From NCBI RefSeq assembly GCF_030160715.1, contig NZ_BSOW01000011.1, forward strand, positions 124,001 to 188,000: 64,000 nucleotides of DNA, read 5' to 3'. This document shows, in pieces, positions 6,950-15,579 of the stretch. How positions within the stretch are numbered: position 1 is the stretch's first letter; every line of letters begins with the position of its first letter. The position numbers were made by a program, and so were the translations under genes. This DNA is from Bradyrhizobium iriomotense (GTDB lineage Bacteria; Pseudomonadota; Alphaproteobacteria; Rhizobiales; Xanthobacteraceae). The notes beneath the pieces were generated by a model that saw only the letters and a list, made by a program, of their open reading frames with translations, was not told the DNA's origin and did not search any database.

Positions 6950-9748
6950 ATGTCCCTCCAGACCGTACCATCTGATGCAGCGAGCGACCGTGCCAACCGT
7001 GCCGAGGAGGCACAGGCACTGGAGGCCGATGTACGGCTGCGCGACGACATCCGCCTGCTCGGACGCATCCTGGGCGACACGGTGCGGGACCAGGAGGGCG
7101 CCGACGTGTTCGACCTGGTCGAGCGCATCCGCCAGACCTCGATCCGGTTCCATCGTGACGAGGACCGGCTTGCCCGCCGCGAGCTCGAGCAGATCCTCGA
7201 TGGTATGTCGATCCCCGATACTCTGCGCATCGTCCGTGCCTTCAGCTATTTCTCCCACCTCGCCAATATCGCCGAGGACCACAACAACATCCGCCAGATG
7301 CGGGCGCGCAGCGCCTCCAAGGGCGCGGGAGCCGGCGTGCTTGCGGAGACGCTGGCGCGCGCGAAGGAAGCGAGCCTGAGTGCCGAAGAGCTTCGGCGCT
7401 TCTTCAAGGGGGCCCTCGTCAGCCCGGTGCTGACGGCGCACCCGACCGAGGTCCGCCGCAAGAGCACCATGGACCGTGAGATGGAGGTTGCGGCGCTTCT
7501 GGATCGCCGCGAGCGCGTTGCCATGACGGCCGAGGAGGCCGCGGCCAGCGACGAGCAGTTGCGGCGCGAGGTGCTGACGCTGTGGCAGACCAATCTGTTG
7601 CGCCGGACCAAGCTCACCGTGCTCGACGAGGTCGCCAACGGCCTGTCGTTCTACGACTACACCTTCCTTCGCGAGGTTCCCCGCCTCGTCAACGTGCTGG
7701 AGGACCGGCTGGAGGAGGGCGGCGAGCAGGCGGCAGCCGAGCTCGCCTCGTTCCTGCGCATGGGAAGCTGGATCGGCGGCGACCGCGACGGCAATCCCTT
7801 CGTCACCGCCGACGTGATGCGCGGCACGCTGCGGCTGCAATCGAGCCGGGTGATGCAGTTCTATCTGAACGAGCTGCACGTGCTCGGCTCGGAGCTGTCG
7901 ATCGCGGCGCATCTTGCCGACGTCTCGGAGGAGCTGCGCGCACTCGCGGAGCGTTCGCCCGACACCTCGCCGCACCGGAGCGGCGAGCCTTATCGCCTCG
8001 CGGTCTCCGGCATCTATGCGCGTCTGACGGCCACGGCCGAAAAGCTCCAGGTCGAGATCACGCGAAGGCCGGTCGGCAAGGGCGCGCCATACGAGAGCGT
8101 CAAGGAATTGCAGGCCGATCTCGACGTGCTGCACCGCTCGCTGATCTCGAACAACGCGCGCGTCATCGCGCGCGGCCGGCTGAGGCTGTTGCGGCGCGCG
8201 GTGGACTGTTTCGGCTTCCATCTGGCGCGGCTCGACATCCGCCAGAACTCGGCGGTGCACGAGCGCACCATCGCCGAGCTGATCGACGCGGCGAACCCCG
8301 GCATGTCCTATCTCGCGCTCGGCGAGGAGGCGCGCATTGCGCTGCTCACCAACGAATTGCGCAGCACACGCTCGCTGGTCTCGCAATTCGTGAAATACAC
8401 CGACGAGACGATGGGCGAGCTCAACGTATTCCATGCCGCCGCGGAGGCGCATGCGAAGTTCGGCTCGGACGCCATTCCCCAATGCATCATCTCGATGTGC
8501 AAGGGCATGTCGGACATGCTCGAGGTGGCCGTGCTGCTCAAGGAGGTTGGCCTCGTCAACCCGTCGGGCCGCAGCGCCATCAACGTCGTGCCGCTGTTCG
8601 AGACCATCGAGGACTTGCAGGCCTCGGGCGGCATCATGGACCGCATGCTGTCCCTGCACGATTACCGGCGGCTGGTCGACAGCCGCGGCAGCGTGCAGGA
8701 GGTGATGCTCGGCTATTCCGACAGCAACAAGGATGGCGGCTTCGTCACCTCGGGCTGGGAGCTCTACAAGGCCGAGATCAACCTCGTCGAGGTGTTCGAG
8801 CGCCACGGCGTGCGCCTGCGTCTGTTCCACGGCCGCGGCGGTTCGGTCGGCCGCGGTGGCGGCCCGAGCTATGACGCCATCATCGCGCAGCCGGGCGGCG
8901 CGGTGAACGGCCAGATCCGCATCACCGAGCAGGGCGAGATCATCTCGTCTAAATATTCCAACGCCGAAGTCGGCCGCAACAATCTGGAGATCCTCGCCGC
9001 CGCGACGCTAGAGGCGAGCCTGCTGCATCCGCGCCAGAGCGCGCCTCGCCGCGAATATCTGACCGCGATGGATGAATTGTCGAGCCTCGCATTCAAGGCC
9101 TATCGCGGCCTCGTTTACGAGACCGACGGCTTCGTCGACTATTTCTGGTCATCGACCGTGATCAACGAGATCGCGACGCTCAACATCGGCAGCCGACCGG
9201 CCTCGCGCAAGAAGACCCGCGCGATCGAGGACCTGCGTGCGATCCCCTGGGTTTTCTCCTGGGCGCAGTGCCGCCTGATGCTGCCCGGCTGGTACGGCTT
9301 TGGCAGCGCGGTCGAGACCTGGATCGCGGAACATCCCGACAAGGGCATGCCGTTCCTCAAAGAGCTCTATCGGGAGTGGCCGTTCTTCCGCATGCTGCTG
9401 TCGAACATGGACATGGTGCTCGCAAAGAGCTCGATTGCGATCGCCTCGCGCTATGCGGAGCTGGTGCCGGACGAAGCCTTGCGCGAAAAGATCTTTGGCC
9501 GCATCCGCCGCGAATGGCATTCATGCATCGAGACGCTGCTCGACATCATGGGGCAGGACCGGCTGCTCCAGGGCAATCCTCTGCTCGAGCGCTCGGTGCG
9601 CCACCGCTTCCCTTATCTCGATCCGCTCAACCACGTGCAGGTCGAGCTCTTGAAGGAGCACCGCGCGCAGAACCCGGACGAGCAGGTGCTGCGCGGCATT
9701 CAGCTCACCATCAACGGCATCTCGGCGGGCTTGCGGAATACGGGTTAG
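6950..9748 (+). CDS. ppc: Phosphoenolpyruvate carboxylase
   Basis: Carboxylates phosphoenolpyruvate with bicarbonate to oxaloacetate, the anaplerotic route. From the ATG at 6950 it has 932 residues, the normal size; GAAGGG about 10 bases upstream supports this start over the in-frame TTG at 6899. The catalytic-histidine motif LTAHPTEVRRKS is near residue 161, GYSDSNKDGGF near 588, the glycine-rich FHGRGGSVGRGGGP near 625, and the protein ends in the usual ...RNTG. It lies between two groups of acyl-CoA genes but shows no operon link with them. Confidence 0.98.
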   Translation: MSLQTVPSDAASDRANRAEEAQALEADVRLRDDIRLLGRILGDTVRDQEGADVFDLVERIRQTSIRFHRDEDRLARRELEQILDGMSIPDTLRIVRAFSYFSHLANIAEDHNNIRQMRARSASKGAGAGVLAETLARAKEASLSAEELRRFFKGALVSPVLTAHPTEVRRKSTMDREMEVAALLDRRERVAMTAEEAAASDEQLRREVLTLWQTNLLRRTKLTVLDEVANGLSFYDYTFLREVPRLVNVLEDRLEEGGEQAAAELASFLRMGSWIGGDRDGNPFVTADVMRGTLRLQSSRVMQFYLNELHVLGSELSIAAHLADVSEELRALAERSPDTSPHRSGEPYRLAVSGIYARLTATAEKLQVEITRRPVGKGAPYESVKELQADLDVLHRSLISNNARVIARGRLRLLRRAVDCFGFHLARLDIRQNSAVHERTIAELIDAANPGMSYLALGEEARIALLTNELRSTRSLVSQFVKYTDETMGELNVFHAAAEAHAKFGSDAIPQCIISMCKGMSDMLEVAVLLKEVGLVNPSGRSAINVVPLFETIEDLQASGGIMDRMLSLHDYRRLVDSRGSVQEVMLGYSDSNKDGGFVTSGWELYKAEINLVEVFERHGVRLRLFHGRGGSVGRGGGPSYDAIIAQPGGAVNGQIRITEQGEIISSKYSNAEVGRNNLEILAAATLEASLLHPRQSAPRREYLTAMDELSSLAFKAYRGLVYETDGFVDYFWSSTVINEIATLNIGSRPASRKKTRAIEDLRAIPWVFSWAQCRLMLPGWYGFGSAVETWIAEHPDKGMPFLKELYREWPFFRMLLSNMDMVLAKSSIAIASRYAELVPDEALREKIFGRIRREWHSCIETLLDIMGQDRLLQGNPLLERSVRHRFPYLDPLNHVQVELLKEHRAQNPDEQVLRGIQLTINGISAGLRNTG

Positions 9749-9759
9749 GTTTACAGCCT

Positions 9760-9838
9760 GTCATTCCGGGGCGCCCGAAAGGGCGAACCCGGAATCTCGA
9801 GATTCCGGGTTCGGCTCTGCGAGTCGCCCCGGAATGAC
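9760..9838. repeat. Intergenic palindrome, family C (GTCATTCCGGGGC)
   Basis: Long inverted repeat: GTCATTCCGGGGC at the left is the reverse complement of GCCCCGGAATGAC at the right, with an internal GAATCTCGAGATTC palindrome. It sits between the convergent ppc and SDR genes and may serve as a shared terminator. Related copies are at 10787-10885 and 20042-20144. Confidence 0.82.
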
Positions 9839-9850
9839 GGCGATGCATCA

Positions 9851-10765
9851 TTACACCGGATCCCAGCTGAAGATGTCGGCCGAGCGATCGAGCTTGTAGA
9901 ACGAACCCTTGAGCGCCGGCATCGCGTGCTCGGCGATCGACTGCGGTGTCCAGCCGTCGCTGCTCTGCACCGAGCGGATCGGACGCGACTGGCTCATCAG
10001 GAAGATCTCGTTCATGCGCACGGCAAAGATTTGTCCCGTAACATCCTTGGCGACGTCGCTGAGAAGATAGGCGACGACAGGAGCGATCAGCTCGGGGCCC
10101 ATCTTCTGGATTTTCGCCACGCGCGCCTGCTCGGCCTCGGTCTCGGTCGGAACGGTGCCGATCATCCGGCTCCATGCAAACGGCGACACGCAGTTCGATC
10201 GCACGTTGAAGCGATTCATGTCGAGCGCGATCGACTTCGACAGGCCGACGATGCCGAGCTTGGCCGCGGCATAGTTGGCCTGTCCAAAATTGCCGATCAG
10301 GCCGGAAGTCGAGGTGAAATGCACGAAGGAGCCGCTTTCCTGTTCGCGGAACAGCCGCGCGGCGGCGTGGCTGACATAGAACGAGCCCATCAGGTGCACC
10401 TTGATGACGGCTTCGAACGCCTCGACGCTCATGCGGTGGAAGATCATGTCGCGCAAAATGCCGGCATTGTTGACGACGCCGTCGAGCCGGCCGAAATGAT
10501 CGGTCGCGGTCTTCACGATCCTGCTGGCGGGTATGGCTTCCGCGACGCTCTCGAAATTGGCGACCGCCGTGCCGCCGCGCTTCTTGATTTCCTCGACCAC
10601 CTCTTCGGCGGGCGCCGCGCTCGTGCCCGAACCATCGGTCGCGCCGCCGGGATCGTTGACCACGACCTTGGCGCCCTCGGCCGCGCAGAGCAGCGCAATC
10701 TCCCGTCCGATGCCGCGCCCCGCGCCGGTGACGACGATGACCTTGTCCTGCAGTGATTTTGTCAT
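9851..10765 (-). CDS. SDR family oxidoreductase
   Basis: Classical short-chain dehydrogenase of 304 residues, longer than the usual 250. The cofactor motif VTGAGRGIG is near residue 13, NNAG near 100, and the catalytic Ser plus Tyr-x3-Lys lies in STSGLIGNFGQANYAAAKLG near residue 160-180. A C-terminal extension of about 50 residues follows the core, as in the SDR domain of peroxisomal multifunctional enzyme type 2 (3-hydroxyacyl-CoA dehydrogenase) relatives. It lies downstream of the thiolase and zinc-ribbon genes on the same strand, so a 3-hydroxyacyl-CoA dehydrogenase role is inferred. Confidence 0.85.
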   Translation of the reverse strand: MTKSLQDKVIVVTGAGRGIGREIALLCAAEGAKVVVNDPGGATDGSGTSAAPAEEVVEEIKKRGGTAVANFESVAEAIPASRIVKTATDHFGRLDGVVNNAGILRDMIFHRMSVEAFEAVIKVHLMGSFYVSHAAARLFREQESGSFVHFTSTSGLIGNFGQANYAAAKLGIVGLSKSIALDMNRFNVRSNCVSPFAWSRMIGTVPTETEAEQARVAKIQKMGPELIAPVVAYLLSDVAKDVTGQIFAVRMNEIFLMSQSRPIRSVQSSDGWTPQSIAEHAMPALKGSFYKLDRSADIFSWDPV

Positions 10766-10786
10766 GTGGGTACTCCTGTTGTCTTC

Positions 10787-10885
10787 GTCATTCTGGGGTG
10801 GAGCGAAGCGACGAGTCCGGAATCCATAACCACGATCGGGAGTATGGATTCCGGGCCTGCGCCCTACGGCGCATCCCGGAACGAC
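10787..10885. repeat. Intergenic palindrome, family C variant
   Basis: Starts GTCATTCTGGGGTGGAGCG and ends GCATCCCGGAACGAC, with inner arms GGAATCCATAA / TATGGATTCC. It lies between the thiolase gene and the SDR gene on the minus strand. Arms are less perfect than in the copies at 9760 and 20042. Confidence 0.7.
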
Positions 10886-10891
10886 AGATGG

Positions 10892-12031
10892 TTAGCGTTC
10901 GTTCGTAAAAACTATCGTGCCCGACGCCGCGAACATGCCGCCGACGCCGTGGCAGACCGAAATCCTTGCGTTGGGCACCTGCGCCGGCGCGATGCCGCGC
11001 ATCTGGCGCACGCTCTCCTGGAGCGCGTACATGCCGTACATGCCCGAATGCATGTAGGAGAGGCCGCCACCATTGGTGTTCAGCGGCAGCTTGCCGCCGG
11101 GCCGCGTGTTGCCGTCGGCAATGAACCTGCCAGTCTCCTCATAGGGCATGAAGCCGAGGTCGCCGAGGCCGAACAGCGGCAGATGCGCGAACGCATCGTA
11201 GATCATGAGATGGTCGACATCCCCGTGTGCGATACCGGCCTCCTTGAAGGCAAGAGGGCCCGCGACCTTGAAGGCACGCGAGGAGTTGAACGTCTCCATC
11301 TGGCTGACCATCGGCGTCTCGACACTCTCACCGGTGCCCATGATGTAGACGGGCTTGCGCGGAAAATCCCTGGCGCGGTCGGCAGAGGTCAGGATCAGCG
11401 CGCCGCCGCCATCGGTGACGAGGCAGCACTGAAGAAGACGGAATGGGTAGGCGATCATACGCGAGTTGAGGACGTCGGCGACCGTGATCGGCTCTTTCAT
11501 CATCGCGCGCGGGTTCTTCGTGGCCCATTCCCGTTGCACCACCGCAACCGTCGCAAGCTGCTCATGGGTGATGCCGTAGGTCTTCATGAAGCGCAGCACG
11601 GGAATCGGGAACATGCTGGGTGGGCCGTAAACGCCGAACGGTGCCTCGAACTGGCCGTTGAGGCTGTCCGGCGCGGTGAAGCGCGGCTGCTTGCCGATCA
11701 TCGACTTGCCGCTCTCCGCATGGGTGATCAGCACGGTCTTGCACAGGCCGGCCTCGATCGCTGCCGCGGCGTGACGAACGTGCAGCATGAAGGAGCAGCC
11801 GCCGACCGAGGTACCGTCGACCCAGGTCGGCTTGATGCCGAGATAATGGCAGACCTGCTGCGGCGTCTCGACCGCGGTGGCGAAGCCGTCGATGTCGGAG
11901 AGTTTCAGCCCGGCGTCCGCAATGGCATTGAGCGCCGCATCTGCATGAAGCTGGAGCTGCGACATGGTGGGGATGACGCCGAGCTCGGCGGTCTCGGCCG
12001 CGCCCACGACGGCGACCTGGTTCCTGCGCAT
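10892..12031 (-). CDS. Thiolase family protein (SCP-x/lipid-transfer-type thiolase)
   Basis: Thiolase-fold protein of 379 residues. It has the N-terminal AVVGAAETAELG, a conserved Cys in GTSVGGCSFMLH near residue 85-90, the glycine-rich LNTNGGGLSYMHSG and a C-terminal CHGVGGMFAASG. The overall pattern is that of SCP2-thiolase/Ltp-type proteins, not of biosynthetic acetoacetyl-CoA thiolases. It starts 3 bases after the stop of the zinc-ribbon/OB-fold gene, a pairing typical of thiolase-like enzymes and their DUF35-type partners. Either thiolytic or retro-aldol C-C cleavage of a CoA ester is possible; the retained Cys favours thiolysis. Confidence 0.85.
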   Translation of the reverse strand: MRRNQVAVVGAAETAELGVIPTMSQLQLHADAALNAIADAGLKLSDIDGFATAVETPQQVCHYLGIKPTWVDGTSVGGCSFMLHVRHAAAAIEAGLCKTVLITHAESGKSMIGKQPRFTAPDSLNGQFEAPFGVYGPPSMFPIPVLRFMKTYGITHEQLATVAVVQREWATKNPRAMMKEPITVADVLNSRMIAYPFRLLQCCLVTDGGGALILTSADRARDFPRKPVYIMGTGESVETPMVSQMETFNSSRAFKVAGPLAFKEAGIAHGDVDHLMIYDAFAHLPLFGLGDLGFMPYEETGRFIADGNTRPGGKLPLNTNGGGLSYMHSGMYGMYALQESVRQMRGIAPAQVPNARISVCHGVGGMFAASGTIVFTNER

Positions 12032-12034
12032 GGC

Positions 12035-12448
12035 CTATCCCTTCGCCGGACGGAACACGGGGAGGGTGATGGCGTCGTCGAGCTTCTGGTAGGCGACCTC
12101 GAGCTTCATGTCGAGCTCGAGCGCTTCCGGCGTCTGCGGACAGTCGATGATGTTGCTCATCATCCGGGGGCCCTCCGCAAGCTCGACCACCGCGATCGCG
12201 TAAGGCGGTGTGAAGCCCGGCGCCGCGGGGCGATGATTGATCACGTAGCTGTAGAGAAAACCCTTGCCGCTCGCCTTGAAGATGCTGACCTTGCGCGAGG
12301 CGCAAGACGGGCAGAAAGGACGCGGCGGGAAATAGACATGCGCGCAGGCGTCGCAGCGTTGCAGGCGCAGCTCGCCCGCTTTCGTGCCGTCCCAGAAATG
12401 CTGCGTCTCCGGCGTCGGTTTCGGTCGCGCGCGCTGCGGTTCGGCCAT
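12035..12448 (-). CDS. Zn-ribbon / OB-fold (DUF35-type) protein
   Basis: Small acyl-CoA-binding accessory protein of 137 residues. Four cysteines in RCDACAHVYFPPRPFCPSC form a rubredoxin-like zinc ribbon near residues 31-49, followed by the OB-fold with the typical VINHRPAAPGFTPPYAIAVVEL. The ATG at 12448 has a strong GGAGG Shine-Dalgarno site 5-10 bases upstream, which decides it over more distal in-frame starts. It is the first gene of a minus-strand set with the thiolase (3-base gap) and an SDR. In known systems such DUF35 proteins form complexes with thiolase-like or hydratase subunits and bind the CoA substrate. Confidence 0.9.
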   Translation of the reverse strand: MAEPQRARPKPTPETQHFWDGTKAGELRLQRCDACAHVYFPPRPFCPSCASRKVSIFKASGKGFLYSYVINHRPAAPGFTPPYAIAVVELAEGPRMMSNIIDCPQTPEALELDMKLEVAYQKLDDAITLPVFRPAKG

Positions 12449-12639
12449 TGCGGCGGATCCTCCCAAGTACCCAAGGCACAGGCTGCACGCCCGTTTCGAT
12501 CTTGATGCGACAATTGACCATTGGCCGTCAACGGTCCAGCGATGCGCGCGCATGGTAAGTATACCGTCGCGCGCACAATGCTTGTGTCGAACTGAGCCAG
12601 CGCGATAGATTGCGCGTGCCAATATTCCGTGAGACAGAC

Positions 12640-13989
12640 ATGCCCAACTTTCCGACACTGGCGAAATTTGCCGAAGACCTCGAGAGCGGCCGCACGACCT
12701 CCCGAAAGCTGGTTGAGGAATGCCTCGCCAGGATCGCCGATCCGGCGGGCGAAGGCCAACGCGTCTTCATCCATGTCGACAAGGCTACTGCGCTCGCCGC
12801 GGCCGATGCGATGGATGGCTTGCGCAAGGTCAAGGCGGCGCCATCGCGCTATGCCGGCATTCCGATCTCGATCAAGGATCTCTTCGACATCAGGGGGCAG
12901 ACGACGCGCGCCGGGTCCCGCGCGCTCGACGATTCCGATCCGGCGGAGCACGACGCGGAGGCGGTGGCGCGGCTGCGCCGTGCCGGCTTCGTCGTGATGG
13001 GGCGGACCAACATGACCGAGTTCGCCTATTCCGGCATCGGCATCAATCCGCATTTCGGCACGCCGAAGGGCGCCTGGAACCGGGCCGAAGGTCACGTGCC
13101 CGGCGGCTCGTCCTCGGGCGCGGCGGTGTCCGTGCTCGACGGCATGGCGCATGCTGCGCTCGGTACCGATACCGGTGGCTCCTGCCGGATCCCGGCGGCC
13201 TTTAACGGCATCGTCGGCTACAAGCCGACGCAGCGTCGCGTGCCGCTCGATGGCTCAGTGCCGCTGTCGTTCTCGCTCGACAGCATCGGACCGTTGGCGC
13301 GAACGGTCGGCTGCTGTGCCGTACTCGACGCCGTGCTAGCGAACGAGCCGATCGTTCCGCTCAAGCCGCGCCCCGTGAAGGGCATGCGGCTGGCGGTGCC
13401 GACCACCATTGCGCTCGACGACCTCGATGCAGCCGTGGCGCAGACCTTCGAGCGCGCGCTGGAGACGCTTGCCAGTCACGGCGCCACCATCGAGCGCATC
13501 GAGATGTCGGAATTCCACGACATCGGCCCGATGAATGCCAAGGGCGGCTTTGCGGCCGCCGAAAGCTTCGCCTGGCACCGCTATCTCATCACGGCCAAGG
13601 GCGATGTCTATGACCCCCGCGTCGCGGTGCGGATCATGCGCGGCGAGGCGCAAAGCGCGGCCGATTATATCGACCTCCTCAACGAGCGCCGCTCGCTGAT
13701 CGCGCGGGTCAATGCACGGATCGCGCCCTATGACGCGCTGGTGCTGCCGACCACCGCCAACACACCGCCGAAGATCGCCGATCTTGCCGACGACAAGGCA
13801 TTCACCACGGCGAATCTGCGTGCCTTACGCAACTGCACCCTGATCAACATGATCGACGGTTGCGCGATCTCGCTGCCTGCCCATCGCGAGGGCGAGGTTC
13901 CCGTCGGCCTGATGCTGGCGGGCGCGGGCGGATCGGACCGTCGCATTTTCGAGCTTGCTGCCGGCATGGAGGCCGTGATCCGTGTTTGA
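12640..13989 (+). CDS. Amidase (amidase signature family)
   Basis: Hydrolyses a carboxamide through a Ser-cisSer-Lys triad. The protein has 449 residues from the ATG at 12640. The Lys lies in ISIKDLFDIRGQTTRAGS near residue 85, the first Ser in PGGSSSGAA and the acylated Ser in GTDTGGSCRIPAA near residue 175-190, so the active site is complete. It overlaps the following DUF2848 gene by 8 bases, so the two are translationally coupled. It could belong to the amidase, AtzF-like or GatA-like subgroups; the isolated setting argues against a role in tRNA amidation. Confidence 0.9.
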   Translation: MPNFPTLAKFAEDLESGRTTSRKLVEECLARIADPAGEGQRVFIHVDKATALAAADAMDGLRKVKAAPSRYAGIPISIKDLFDIRGQTTRAGSRALDDSDPAEHDAEAVARLRRAGFVVMGRTNMTEFAYSGIGINPHFGTPKGAWNRAEGHVPGGSSSGAAVSVLDGMAHAALGTDTGGSCRIPAAFNGIVGYKPTQRRVPLDGSVPLSFSLDSIGPLARTVGCCAVLDAVLANEPIVPLKPRPVKGMRLAVPTTIALDDLDAAVAQTFERALETLASHGATIERIEMSEFHDIGPMNAKGGFAAAESFAWHRYLITAKGDVYDPRVAVRIMRGEAQSAADYIDLLNERRSLIARVNARIAPYDALVLPTTANTPPKIADLADDKAFTTANLRALRNCTLINMIDGCAISLPAHREGEVPVGLMLAGAGGSDRRIFELAAGMEAVIRV

Positions 13990-14668
13990 CCTGACCTTCA
14001 CTGTCGATGCCCAGGACACGACAACCCCGCTGACACTTGCGATCGACCAGGCCGTCATTGCCGGCTGGACCGGCCGCGATCCCGTCGCGCGCGACAAGCA
14101 CATCGCCGAGCTCGAGGCCGTTGGCATCGCGCGGCCGGCATCGACGCCGATCTACTACCGCGTCTCGGCGCGGCGGCTGACGATGGAAGACAGCATCGAG
14201 TGCTGCGGCGGCGAGTCCAGCGGTGAGGTCGAGTTCGTGCTGATCGGCTGGCAGGGGCGTATCTTCGTCGGCTGCGGCTCCGACCACACCGACCGCAAGG
14301 TCGAGGCCTACAGCGTGACCGTCTCGAAGCAGATGTGCGACAAGGTCGTCGCGCCGGTGTTGTGGGAACTCGAGGAGGTGATCGGCCACTGGGACCGGAT
14401 GATCCTGCGCTCCTACGCCTGGATCAATGGCGAGCGCGTGCTCTACCAGGAGGGCACGCTGGACGCGATGCTGCCGGTCGACGATCTGATCGCGCGCGGC
14501 TTCGACGGCAAGAGGCTGCCCGACGGCTGCGCGATGTTCGGCGGAACCTTCGCCGCCAAAGGCGGCATCCGCCCCGCCGACCGCTTCGAGTTCGAGTTGG
14601 AGGACCCCGTGCTGAAGCGCACGATCAAGCATGGGTACGACGTGATCACGTTGCCGGTGCTGGGCTGA
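13982..14668 (+). CDS. DUF2848 family protein
   Basis: Protein of 228 residues starting at a GTG that overlaps the amidase stop by 8 bases. I recognise it as the DUF2848 family (conserved CCGGESSGEVEFVLI and DHTDRKVEAYSVTVSKQMC, and the C-terminal GTFAAKGGIRPADRFEFEL). The later part is reminiscent of fumarylacetoacetase-fold proteins. No function is established that I know of. The overlap suggests that it acts with the amidase, perhaps on the same substrate or its product. There is no signal peptide or membrane segment. Confidence 0.8.
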   Translation: MFDLTFTVDAQDTTTPLTLAIDQAVIAGWTGRDPVARDKHIAELEAVGIARPASTPIYYRVSARRLTMEDSIECCGGESSGEVEFVLIGWQGRIFVGCGSDHTDRKVEAYSVTVSKQMCDKVVAPVLWELEEVIGHWDRMILRSYAWINGERVLYQEGTLDAMLPVDDLIARGFDGKRLPDGCAMFGGTFAAKGGIRPADRFEFELEDPVLKRTIKHGYDVITLPVLG

Positions 14669-14681
14669 CAGGGGTTCTCCC

Positions 14682-14765
14682 GTCATTGCGAGGAGCGAAG
14701 CGACGAAGCAATCCAGAATCGTCCCGCGGTGGCAGCCTGGATTGCTTCGCTTCGCTCGCAATGAC
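14682..14765. repeat. Intergenic palindrome, family B (GTCATTGCGAGGAGCGAAGC)
   Basis: The left arm starts GTCATTGCGAGGAGCGAAGC and the right arm ends TTCGCTCGCAATGAC; inner arms GCAATCCAG / CTGGATTGC continue the stem. It is repeated at 24813-24892. It lies between the DUF2848 gene and the 2OG oxygenase gene. Confidence 0.82.
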
Positions 14766-14823
14766 GGAGGGGCAATCGGAAATCGGGTGGCGGCGTCAGC
14801 CCTGGGGTGCGAAGCTGGGCGCC

Positions 14824-15570
14824 ATGAAAATGACCGCACGAAAGCCCGAGCAGCCCTCTTCCATTGCTCCCGCCACCCGCGTCGAAGCCCACGACTGGGC
14901 GCAGATCACCGACGAGCTCAACGCCCAAGGCTGTGCCGTCCTGAAGGCCCTGCTTACCCCCGACGAATGCTGCGACATCGCCGCGCTGTATCCCGAAGAC
15001 GCGCATTTCCGCAGTCGCATCGTGATGGGCCGCCATGGTTTCGGCCGCGGCGAGTACAAGTATTTCTCCTATCCGCTTCCCGACCTGATCGCGCAATTGC
15101 GGCCGGCGCTGTATGCGCATCTGCACGGCGTCGCGAATCGCTGGAACGAGGCGATGGGGATCGACATCCGTTATCCCGCGGCGCATGCGGCGTTCCTGAA
15201 GCGCTGCCACCAGGCGGGCCAGAGCCGGCCGACGCCGCTGTTGCTGCAATACGAGGCAGGCGACTACAACTGCCTGCACCAGGATCTCTATGGTGAGCAC
15301 GTGTTCCCGATCCAGGTTGCGATCCTGCTTTCTGAGCCGGGGCGCGATTTCACCGGCGGCGAGTTCGTTCTGACCGAGCAGCGCCCGCGCATGCAGTCGC
15401 GTGCCGAGGTCGTGCCGCTCGCGCAGGGCGATGCGGTTGCCTTTGCCGTGCATCATCGCCCGGTGCAGGGGACGCGCGGCACCTATCGCGTTAATCTGCG
15501 CCACGGCGTCAGCCGGATCCGGTCCGGACAACGCCATACGCTGGGTGTGATCTTCCATGATGCAAAGTGA
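14824..15570 (+). CDS. 2-oxoglutarate/Fe(II)-dependent oxygenase (prolyl-4-hydroxylase-like)
   Basis: Protein of 248 residues. The double-stranded beta-helix has an iron motif His152-x-Asp154 (CLHQDLYGEHVFP) and a distal His at 210/211 in AVHHRPVQGTRGTYRVN, with the Arg expected to bind 2-oxoglutarate just after. GGEFVLTEQRPR is typical of P4H-like bacterial oxygenases. It ends 9 bases before alkB, so the two are probably co-transcribed. The substrate is unknown; protein, nucleic acid or small molecule are all possible. The start is placed at the ATG at 14824 because upstream in-frame sequence runs through the palindromic repeat. Confidence 0.85.
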   Translation: MKMTARKPEQPSSIAPATRVEAHDWAQITDELNAQGCAVLKALLTPDECCDIAALYPEDAHFRSRIVMGRHGFGRGEYKYFSYPLPDLIAQLRPALYAHLHGVANRWNEAMGIDIRYPAAHAAFLKRCHQAGQSRPTPLLLQYEAGDYNCLHQDLYGEHVFPIQVAILLSEPGRDFTGGEFVLTEQRPRMQSRAEVVPLAQGDAVAFAVHHRPVQGTRGTYRVNLRHGVSRIRSGQRHTLGVIFHDAK

Positions 15571-15579
15571 GCACGGCCG

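Noticed and set aside
6944..8830. Long minus-strand open frame opposite ppc (628 codons)
   Set aside because: It lies entirely antisense to a well-identified gene, is rich in His/Arg/Val from reversed GC-rich codons, and matches no family. High-GC codon bias keeps antisense frames open.
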